From the NCBI RefSeq assembly GCF_040869035.1, contig NZ_CP162100.1:1364001-1428000 (forward strand): a stretch of 64,000 nt of DNA. Reading direction: 5' to 3'. How positions within the stretch are numbered: the first letter of the stretch is position 1; every line of letters starts with the position of its first letter. The notes under the pieces were generated by a model. It was not told the DNA's origin. It ran no database searches and saw only the letters and a list, made by a program, of their open reading frames with translations. Source of the DNA: Vibrio sp. NTOU-M3. GTDB lineage: Bacteria; Pseudomonadota; Gammaproteobacteria; Enterobacterales; Vibrionaceae. The position numbers were made by a program, and so were the translations under genes. Shown here in pieces: positions 57,730 through 64,000 of this stretch.

Positions 57730-59103
57730 TTAAGCCTGCTTTGCCTCTAGTGCTGGATCGGTTGTTTTCTGCTTGAGCAGACGGCTGGCTACCGTACCTG
57801 CTGTCATTGCACCAGATACATTCAATGCAGTGCGAGCCATATCGATCAGTGGTTCGATAGAGATAAGCAGTGCAGCAATGGTGACGGGTAATCCCATTGC
57901 AGGTAGTACGATCAGAGCCGCAAACGTTGCGCCGCCACCGACACCAGCAATACCAAACGAACTAATGGTAATAATCGCAACCAAAGACAAAATGAAGTTA
58001 ATGTCCATTGGGTTAATGCCTACTGTTGGAGCTACCATGACAGCAAGCATCGCTGGATAAATACCAGCACAACCATTTTGACCAATTGTTGCACCAAATG
58101 AAGCAGACAAGTTAGCGATCGCTGGTGGTACATTTAACTTTGTTATCTGCGCTTCAACATTCAAAGGGATCGTCGCTGCTGAACTACGAGAAGTGAATGC
58201 GAAAGTCAGCACTGGCCAGATTTTTTGAAAGTACTCTTTTGGGTTGACGCCAACAAATGACACCAATACTCCATGAATTACAAACATGATGAGAATAGCG
58301 ACGTATGAAGCGACAATAAAACCAAGTAGGTTAAGGATGTCACTCGCACTTGATGTCGCGACCACTTTCGCCATCAATGCCGCGATACCGTATGGAGTGA
58401 GAGCCATGATCATTTTTACAAGGCGCATCACAATCGATTGAATCGCTTCAACAAACGTACGAATTGGTGCTTCGAGCTCTTCTTTTTCGATCATGACTTT
58501 ACGTGCCGCAATGCCAGTGAGCACACCAAAAATAACCACTGCAATGATAGATGTTGAACGTGCACCAGTTAGATCGGCAAACGGGTTAGTTGGAATGAAG
58601 CTAATTAGCATTTGAGGAATACTCAAATCGCTAACATGGCTTGCACGGCTCTCTAAAACTGCGATACGAGCAGTTTCACGAGCCCCCTCTGTTAAGCCTT
58701 CAGCGCTTAAACCGAATGCTTGACTCACAGTAATACCGACAAGAGCAGAAATTGCGGTAGTCACTAAGAGAACAGAAATCGTCAGGCCAGAAATTTTACC
58801 GAGAGAGCCTCCTTTTTCTAGCTTAACGACCGCAGCAATCATCGATACCAAAACAAGTGGCATGATGACCATTTTCAGTAGGCCGACGTAACCGCGACCA
58901 GCAATATTAACCCACTCAAGAGTTTCTTTAATTACAGGGCTGCCTTCACCAAAAATGAACTGTAAAACAAGACCGAAAGCACTGCCGAAGATTAAACCAG
59001 TGAGAACCAAGCGGGAAAGTGTGTGGCCTTTATTTTGTTGCCAAAACAGAATAAAGAGGATGCCAACAAACCCAGCTAAGGAAGCGATAACCGCAACTGA
59101 CAT
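57730..59103 (-). CDS. tcyP: TcyP/YdjN-type L-cystine:cation symporter
   Basis: A 457-residue member of the dicarboxylate/amino acid:cation symporter (SLC1-like) fold. The close size and sequence (E. coli YdjN is 463) point to L-cystine uptake: GRGYVGLLKMVIMPLVLVSM, AFTSRSSAATIPLNVEAQ (serine-rich hairpin), SFGATIGQNGCAGIYPAML and SFGIAGVGGGATFAAL. It supplies sulfur and cysteine. It is monocistronic. Confidence 0.92.
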   Translation of the reverse strand: MSVAVIASLAGFVGILFILFWQQNKGHTLSRLVLTGLIFGSAFGLVLQFIFGEGSPVIKETLEWVNIAGRGYVGLLKMVIMPLVLVSMIAAVVKLEKGGSLGKISGLTISVLLVTTAISALVGITVSQAFGLSAEGLTEGARETARIAVLESRASHVSDLSIPQMLISFIPTNPFADLTGARSTSIIAVVIFGVLTGIAARKVMIEKEELEAPIRTFVEAIQSIVMRLVKMIMALTPYGIAALMAKVVATSSASDILNLLGFIVASYVAILIMFVIHGVLVSFVGVNPKEYFQKIWPVLTFAFTSRSSAATIPLNVEAQITKLNVPPAIANLSASFGATIGQNGCAGIYPAMLAVMVAPTVGINPMDINFILSLVAIITISSFGIAGVGGGATFAALIVLPAMGLPVTIAALLISIEPLIDMARTALNVSGAMTAGTVASRLLKQKTTDPALEAKQA

Positions 59104-59277
59104 ATCATTTTCCTTATAATTTTGTGATGTTGCATTAATGTACTTAATGCATATGGAAGAGGTAATGTGCGCAAGATAACCCCAACTAAGAGTAGGGGAA
59201 AATAAAAGAATGGAATGAATAAGAGCGTTTAGTTATTTAGACGGGTAATTGTGCTTTTTGATAAATTAATGTTCTGA

Positions 59278-59967
59278 TTATTGGTATAAATTAAGCATGT
59301 TTTTCATGTCGACGCTGTTTAACGTTTCTACTTTACGTGAACTGTGACGAAATAGGCTAAATAACATTGAGCGAGCAACGTCGGTAGCTGATATCGGAAT
59401 GAGCTTGGCAAGAGGGCCAATCATCACTGGAGAAAACACTTTTAATATACCTTGAACAATGGCTTCATCAGTACGAGGTTCATCTCTAAGCCCTTTTAAT
59501 GGGCCCGGGCGAACAAGCACTAAGTGTTCAAACTCCATTTGTCGCAGCGCTTCTTCCATTTTTCCTTTAGTACGAAGATAGTGTGAAAATGAGCGAAGAG
59601 AAGCGCCATAGCTTGATACCACAGCAAGATGGCTAACGCCGAGCACTTTCATTTCCTGCGCGACACTACAAACCAGTTCGTAATCGATGCGTTCCAACTC
59701 GGCCTTCGAGCCTGCTTGCCTCATGGTTGTCCCCAAGCAAATGAAGCCAAATTTGGGTACCTTTTTCTCTTCTGACCAGTCGACAATTTGCAAATCAGAG
59801 TGCTGGATTTGTTCAAGTTTTGGATGGAAGTACGGCAATGGCTTGCGGACAAGTGCATAGATATGACCAATGGGATCATCATCAAGCAATATCTTCATGA
59901 GTTCGTTTCCTACTAGACCTGAGCCACCTGCAACGATGACGGTCGCATTGTCGTCATGAATCGACAT
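59278..59967 (-). CDS. NAD(P)-binding oxidoreductase (atypical SDR, TIP30-like)
   Basis: 229 residues from ATG 59967, with GGGAGG five bases before it. An N-terminal Rossmann fold has VIVAGGSGLVGNELMKILL (GxxGxxG). The atypical-SDR segments FICLGTTMRQAGSK and VSHLAVVSSYGAS are typical of TIP30/HTATIP2-like proteins. The substrate is unknown. Confidence 0.85.
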   Translation of the reverse strand: MSIHDDNATVIVAGGSGLVGNELMKILLDDDPIGHIYALVRKPLPYFHPKLEQIQHSDLQIVDWSEEKKVPKFGFICLGTTMRQAGSKAELERIDYELVCSVAQEMKVLGVSHLAVVSSYGASLRSFSHYLRTKGKMEEALRQMEFEHLVLVRPGPLKGLRDEPRTDEAIVQGILKVFSPVMIGPLAKLIPISATDVARSMLFSLFRHSSRKVETLNSVDMKNMLNLYQ

Positions 59968-60097
59968 ATTGCCTCCCACTTGTAAATCCACATAAGCAAC
60001 ATGGACTCAACATACGCTTGATTGACGTCAATGTCTGCTATTGCGGTAAATCTGAGAGATAAAATGTAAGGTAAGTCAAAATGCCATGAAACAACAA

Positions 60098-60115
60098 CGG
60101 CCTCATGAGAGGCCG
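60098..60115 (-). terminator. Terminator of the 28-residue basic ORF
   Basis: Stem CGGCCTC / GAGGCCG with loop ATGA; the minus-strand RNA continues GUUGUUGUUU. Confidence 0.7.
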
Positions 60116-60130
60116 ATTTGCGCTTTGGGT

Positions 60131-60217
60131 TTAAGTTAAGGATAGGGGAATTTTTTTCGAGTTCTTTTTATTTTGACCAGGATTTTTCGATTTTCTCGTT
60201 TTTTGATTGGCAAACAT
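60131..60217 (-). CDS. Small highly basic protein (28 residues), function unknown
   Basis: The ATG at 60217 has AAGGAG about six bases upstream, and the frame ends in TAA just before a good terminator, so the short frame has all the parts of a gene. The product begins MFANQKTRKSKNPG; eight of its 28 residues are Lys or Arg, and it has no membrane segment or cysteine. Such a peptide could bind RNA or an acidic partner. It is antisense to nothing and sits alone between the divergent NAD-binding gene and the cob block. I do not recognise a family. Confidence 0.6.
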   Translation of the reverse strand: MFANQKTRKSKNPGQNKKNSKKIPLSLT

Positions 60218-60372
60218 AACGGTCTCCTTGCTTTTCTCAAACGATAGATGAGTAACAACCTGAATAATGCATTCTCTATGCCAGAGTTAACCCATAAATA
60301 AGATTAGTTTCAGATAGAAATATTGTCAAAATACACAATAGCCCGCAGGCCATTGACCCTTTTTGAGAATGC

Positions 60373-60418
60373 GGCAGTGTGCTATCTAGTTAAATCATTG
60401 ATTTCAAGATAGACTGCC
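60373..60418 (+). ncRNA. Long leader hairpin before the flavin reductase-cob operon
   Basis: GGCAGT and CTATCT pair with AGATAG and ACTGCC, leaving a 3-nt bulge (GTG) and a 19-nt loop. It ends 36 bp before the ATG. No cobalamin riboswitch box was found, so its function is unknown. Confidence 0.5.
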
Positions 60419-60454
60419 ACAAATGGACGACCTCGTTGCAAAAAGGGATGCAAT

Positions 60455-61066
60455 ATGAAAATTGACTTGAGTACTTTAGCTCCAACTCAAATTTATCATT
60501 TAATGACTCAAACAGTGGTTCCTCGCCCAATCGCGTGGGTTATGACGGAATCCGCGGGTTCCAACTATAATTTGGCTCCGTTTTCATACTTCACCCCCAT
60601 CGCCAGTAATCCACCGTTACTGATGTTTTCGGTAGGCAAAAAGCCGACAGGAGAGGTGAAAGACACCACTAGAAATGTGCTGGAAACAGGTCGTTTAGTT
60701 GTTCATATTGCTACAGTTGATTCTGCAGATGTGGTCACGAATACATCGGCAACGCTTGAGCATGGCGTCTCTGAGGTTGAGTTAAACAATTTGGATTTAG
60801 TCGACTTTGACGGCTTTGAACTGCCTCGCTTAAAGGAAGCGCCGATCGCATTTGGCTGCAAGCTATATGAAGTCAAAGAAATTGGTGAAACACCGCAAAG
60901 TCTAGTGTTCGCTCAAATCGAGCAGGTATATATTGATCCATCGGTGATTGATAATGAATCTGAACGATTAAAAATCGACGCTTTAAAAGTGAATCCATTG
61001 TCACGTCTTGGTGGCGGTGAATATGCCTCGCTAAATAACACATTTTCTGTCGCTCGTCCTAAGTAA
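60455..61066 (+). CDS. Flavin reductase family protein heading the cob operon
   Basis: A 203-residue FMN-binding split-barrel protein: [20 protein letters not shown] then [17 protein letters not shown] is the flavin reductase-like signature. It would use NAD(P)H to reduce FMN or FAD. cobT starts nine bases after its stop, so it is probably co-transcribed with the cobalamin genes. A role in supplying reduced flavin for cobalt reduction before adenosylation is plausible but not shown. Confidence 0.87.
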   Translation: MKIDLSTLAPTQIYHLMTQTVVPRPIAWVMTESAGSNYNLAPFSYFTPIASNPPLLMFSVGKKPTGEVKDTTRNVLETGRLVVHIATVDSADVVTNTSATLEHGVSEVELNNLDLVDFDGFELPRLKEAPIAFGCKLYEVKEIGETPQSLVFAQIEQVYIDPSVIDNESERLKIDALKVNPLSRLGGGEYASLNNTFSVARPK

Positions 61067-61074
61067 CTTACATC

Positions 61075-62103
61075 ATGTTAAATCAAATATATTCTGAAGC
61101 CATTTGGGCTCGCATTAATCAAAAAACCAAACCACTAGGCGCATTAGGTCAGTTGGAAGAGCTGGCTCATCAGTTAGCTCTAATTCAAAGTAATGTACTT
61201 AGTGACGTTGTCACTAAAATTAACATCCAAAAGCCAACCGCTATTGTTTTCGCTGGTGATCATGGTATCGCCGACGAGGGAGTGAGTATCGCGCCAAGTG
61301 CGGTTACTCAGCAAATGGTGCAAAACTTCTTGGCAGGAGGGGCTGCCATCAACTGTTTTTGTCGTAGCAACAAGGTTGATTTGAAAATAGTGGACTGTGG
61401 CATCCTGATTCCAGTGGAAAGCGATAACCCTAATTTTGTGGTTCAACGTTTGGGAGCTCGCACGAACAACTTTGCAAAAGAAGCGGCGATGAGCCGAGAA
61501 CAATTGACGTTAGGGCTTTCATACGGGCGAGAAATCGTAGAAAAAGTCACGGCAGATGGCTGCAATATTGTCATGTTTGGTGAAATGGGGATCGGAAATA
61601 CCAGCAGCGCAGCAGCAATTTTGGCAGCGCTTTCACGTAATAGTGTAGATAAATGCGTAGGCCGTGGTACTGGCATTAATCAAGAGCAGTTAGCAAAAAA
61701 ACGGGCATTGGTGAGTCAAGGTGTTGCGAGGTGTGAAGGTGCAGACGTACTAGACATCCTTGAACAAGTGGGAGGTTACGAAATTGTTCAAATGGTGGGC
61801 GCATTCTTAGCGGCCTACGAGAAGAAAGTACCGGTTATTGTCGATGGTTTCATCGTGACAGCTGCCGCGTATGCTGCCTGTTTTATTGAACCAGCATGTC
61901 GTGAGTTCATGATATTTGCTCATCAATCGGATGAATCCGGCCATCAACTCATGCTCGAAGAAATGAAAGCGGAGCCTTTGCATAAGCTTGTATTGAGGCT
62001 AGGGGAAGGCACAGGGGCCGTTTTAGCATTGCCATTAGTTCTGGCAGCAGCGGAGTTTTACTCGACCATGGCAAGCTTCGATGATGCTGGAGTTACGGTT
62101 TAA
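61075..62103 (+). CDS. cobT: CobT, nicotinate-nucleotide-dimethylbenzimidazole phosphoribosyltransferase
   Basis: 342 residues. It makes alpha-ribazole phosphate for the lower cobalamin ligand. Seen: [17 protein letters not shown] near the N-terminus, [32 protein letters not shown] (nicotinate mononucleotide site), GRGTGI, and the C-terminal [19 protein letters not shown] with the catalytic Glu region. The stop overlaps the cobS start by one base. Confidence 0.95.
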   Translation: MLNQIYSEAIWARINQKTKPLGALGQLEELAHQLALIQSNVLSDVVTKINIQKPTAIVFAGDHGIADEGVSIAPSAVTQQMVQNFLAGGAAINCFCRSNKVDLKIVDCGILIPVESDNPNFVVQRLGARTNNFAKEAAMSREQLTLGLSYGREIVEKVTADGCNIVMFGEMGIGNTSSAAAILAALSRNSVDKCVGRGTGINQEQLAKKRALVSQGVARCEGADVLDILEQVGGYEIVQMVGAFLAAYEKKVPVIVDGFIVTAAAYAACFIEPACREFMIFAHQSDESGHQLMLEEMKAEPLHKLVLRLGEGTGAVLALPLVLAAAEFYSTMASFDDAGVTV

Positions 62104-62876
62104 TGCAAAGCAAAGTGCGTTATCAGTTGGATCTTTTCTTCCTTGCTCTGGGGTTTTTCTCACGTTTACCGATCCCTAAGCGTACCCCTTACAGCGAAGA
62201 GCGAATGAACCAAGCCGGACGATACTTCGCGTTGGTTGGTGTCATACTTGGTTTGATTTGCGCGCTATGCTATGCCGTGCTGGCAATGATATTGCCGGAC
62301 AATGCGGCCATTGTTCTAACAATGATCATCAGCTTGCTATTAACCGGTGCCTTTCATGAAGATGGACTGACGGATATGGCAGACGGCATTGGTGGTGGGA
62401 TGACGCTAGAACGCCGTTTGACCATTATGAAAGACAGTCGTATTGGTACTTACGGTGCTGCAGCGTTGGTGATGGCGCTGTTGACCAAGTTCATCTTGCT
62501 GAGTGAGCTTGCCAAAATAACAGACCTATTTGTTATCTGGATAGTGGCTTACACCATAAGCAGGGCCGTTGCAGCGACCTTAATTTTTGATATGCCATAC
62601 GTGAGTGACAGTGAAACCAGTAAAAGCAAACCACTCGCAAGCCGACAAAGCTCTCTTGAGCTGACGGTCTTGGTTATAACGGGTGTACTCGTTAGCTTAT
62701 TGCTGCCACTTTCTATTGTATTCGCCTTGTTATTGACTGGTATCGTGTTCCGTTACTTACTTAAAGTATGGCTACTGCGTCGCATTGGTGGTTTTACAGG
62801 TGATTGTCTGGGCGGGGCTCAACAAATCATGGAGTTGTTATGTTATGTCGTGATATTGGCGTTAGTAGCGAGGTAG
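62103..62876 (+). CDS. cobS: CobS, adenosylcobinamide-GDP ribazoletransferase
   Basis: A 257-residue inner-membrane enzyme with about six helices. It joins adenosylcobinamide-GDP with alpha-ribazole (phosphate). The conserved acidic motif in GAFHEDGLTDMADGIGGG and the following KDSRIGTYGAAALV are the family signature, plus GGFTGDCLGGAQQIMEL near the C-terminus. Translation is coupled to cobT. Confidence 0.95.
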   Translation: MQSKVRYQLDLFFLALGFFSRLPIPKRTPYSEERMNQAGRYFALVGVILGLICALCYAVLAMILPDNAAIVLTMIISLLLTGAFHEDGLTDMADGIGGGMTLERRLTIMKDSRIGTYGAAALVMALLTKFILLSELAKITDLFVIWIVAYTISRAVAATLIFDMPYVSDSETSKSKPLASRQSSLELTVLVITGVLVSLLLPLSIVFALLLTGIVFRYLLKVWLLRRIGGFTGDCLGGAQQIMELLCYVVILALVAR

Positions 62877-62880
62877 TGAT

Positions 62881-63414
62881 ATGTCTATCCATCTAGTGTT
62901 GGGAGGCGCACGTTCAGGTAAATCCAGTTTTGCTGAATCCTTGGTGGTGAAAAGCGCAACTCAAAACTCGAAAGCCCGGCACTATGTTGCAACCGCGCAG
63001 CCGATGGACGATGAAATGCGCCGTCGTATTGCTCATCATCAATTCTCTCGAGATGATCAATGGCAGGAGCATGAATGTCCGCTTGAACTACCGCCTTTAC
63101 TTACCCAATTTACTGAACATGACCTAGTTTTGGTTGATTGTTTAACGTTGTGGCTCAACAACGTGATTTACCATCGCCAAGATGAGCAAGATATTGAACA
63201 AGCAGTGAAAGCGTTAACCAATGCTCTGAACGCGTGCCATGCAGATGTGGTGTTGGTGTCTAATGAAGTTGGGCTCGGTGTGATCCCCATGGGAGAAGAA
63301 ACGCGTTTATTTGTCGATAATGCAGGTTGGATGAACCAAGCCATTGCAAAAATCGCTGATGATGTCACCTTCGTTGCAGCCGGATTGCCATTGGCATTAA
63401 AGGGATCACTATGA
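62881..63414 (+). CDS. cobU: CobU, adenosylcobinamide kinase/guanylyltransferase
   Basis: A 177-residue bifunctional enzyme that phosphorylates adenosylcobinamide and then transfers GMP to it. P-loop GGARSGKSSFAE near residue 8, RRIAHHQFSRDDQWQEHE with the guanylylated-His region, VLVDCLTLWLNNV (Walker B), and VSNEVGLGVIPMGEETRLF. Its end overlaps the cobC start (ATGA). Confidence 0.95.
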   Translation: MSIHLVLGGARSGKSSFAESLVVKSATQNSKARHYVATAQPMDDEMRRRIAHHQFSRDDQWQEHECPLELPPLLTQFTEHDLVLVDCLTLWLNNVIYHRQDEQDIEQAVKALTNALNACHADVVLVSNEVGLGVIPMGEETRLFVDNAGWMNQAIAKIADDVTFVAAGLPLALKGSL

Positions 63415-64000
63415 GCGATATTGTTAACATCTATTTGCTACGGCATGCCAAGGTCGATAGTCCACCAGCGTTAAATGGCCGAAGTGATGTTCCCGTCGTT
63501 TTCGAGACGCAGCGTAAATTGTGTGATTTGCTTGAGCATGAGATCCGTGTGAGTAAAGTGATCACATCTCCTTTAAGCCGGTGTGCCGAATTAGCAACCT
63601 TGTACAGCCAAGCCGTTAATGCAGAGCTGGAGATTGTCTCTTGTTTTCAGGAGATGGATTTTGGTTCTTTTGATGGCAAACCGTTTGATGAACTGCAATC
63701 TGAGTGGTCGCAGTTGGAGGTTTTTTGGCAAAATCCAGCTGAGAATACCTTACCAAACGCCGAATCATTACAACATTTTTATACCAGAGTGAGTACCGCT
63801 TGGATGGAAAGAGTGGGTACTTTCGAGGAAGATACATTGGTGGTGTGCCATGGTGGTACTATCCGAATGATTCTAGCTTCAGTCTTACAGCTCGACTGGA
63901 AGAATCCTCAGCTGTATTCTTCATTACAAATTGGGTATCAGTCTCTTACCCATCTTCAAGTCATTCAATGTGACAAGCCATATCAGCGGGTGATTACCGT
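63411..64000 (+). CDS. cobC: CobC-like alpha-ribazole phosphatase, cut by window end
   Basis: About 196 residues are visible before the window ends. It is a histidine-phosphatase family enzyme that dephosphorylates alpha-ribazole 5'-phosphate. The phospho-His motif is LLRHAKVD, followed by ITSPLSRCAELA, EMDFGSFDGKPFDEL and VVCHGGTIRMILA with the second catalytic His. It overlaps cobU by four bases, completing cobT-cobS-cobU-cobC. Confidence 0.9.
   Translation, partial: MSDIVNIYLLRHAKVDSPPALNGRSDVPVVFETQRKLCDLLEHEIRVSKVITSPLSRCAELATLYSQAVNAELEIVSCFQEMDFGSFDGKPFDELQSEWSQLEVFWQNPAENTLPNAESLQHFYTRVSTAWMERVGTFEEDTLVVCHGGTIRMILASVLQLDWKNPQLYSSLQIGYQSLTHLQVIQCDKPYQRVIT

Noticed and set aside
60230..60454. 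Cobalamin riboswitch ahead of the cob operon
   Set aside because: No B12-box sequence or characteristic core could be found; only the unrelated hairpin is present.

Overview
The window is chromosomal DNA from a marine gammaproteobacterium, almost certainly a Vibrio. The evidence is the gene content: a QnrS-like chromosomal pentapeptide protein, GlyGly-CTERM trypsin-like proteases, a RelV-like small alarmone synthetase, DUF3334 and DUF3581 proteins, paired HD-GYP proteins, and the hut and cob operons. Gene density is high and composition is even. I see no rRNA, tRNA, CRISPR array, insertion sequence or integrase, so this reads as a stable backbone or secondary-chromosome segment with a few accessory-looking patches. 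The species cannot be fixed from sequence reading alone.

Layout. 1-9.1 kb holds mixed single genes: a truncated hypothetical, a PLP aminotransferase, an AraC/GyrI regulator, an exported Nudix-PAP2 fusion, a small lipoprotein, a Tat-exported PhoX-like phosphatase, an ASCH protein, a metallophosphoesterase and a Qnr protein. 9.1-18.5 kb is an iron-limitation block: sufABCDSE (minus) diverges from nrdHIEF (plus) over a roughly 200-bp region with apparent Fur, IscR and NrdR sites. 18.6-31.2 kb holds a YghU-type GST, a hemerythrin chemoreceptor beside an HD/HD-GYP pair split at a dnaX-like slippery run, small zinc proteins, a Sel1/J-domain membrane protein, an OmpA lipoprotein, a CheX-like DUF3334 protein, ydiJ and an ICMT-like enzyme. 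31.3-36.7 kb is a tandem array of three secreted trypsin-like proteases; the third carries a G10 tract exactly at its C-terminal sorting signal. 36.8-44 kb holds DUF3581 and the histidine utilisation cluster hutC, hutI-hutG-hutU-hutH. 44-59.9 kb holds Spo0M, an outer-membrane barrel, a RelV-like synthetase, tpm, purT (with a PurR box), a DASS transporter with a kinase/receiver pair, an HD-GYP protein, cdd, lrgAB, sbcB, tcyP and an NAD(P)-binding protein. 60-64 kb has a 28-residue basic ORF on the minus strand, a long leader hairpin, and a flavin reductase followed by cobT-cobS-cobU-cobC; cobC runs off the window.

How the parts work together. The suf and nrd operons would maintain Fe-S cluster assembly and a manganese-capable ribonucleotide reductase when iron is scarce. 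The hut genes convert histidine to glutamate under HutC. The cob genes perform nucleotide-loop assembly of cobalamin. Several genes point to c-di-GMP, alarmone and redox signalling (two HD-GYP systems, the RelV-like protein, the hemerythrin receptor, the cNMP-fold kinase).

Strongest leads: the G10 tract as a possible phase switch for protease anchoring, the A8G slippery site between the HD and HD-GYP halves, the export signal on a RelA/SpoT synthetase, and the multi-regulator suf/nrd promoter region. All functional calls come from motif reading and family knowledge; no searches were run.
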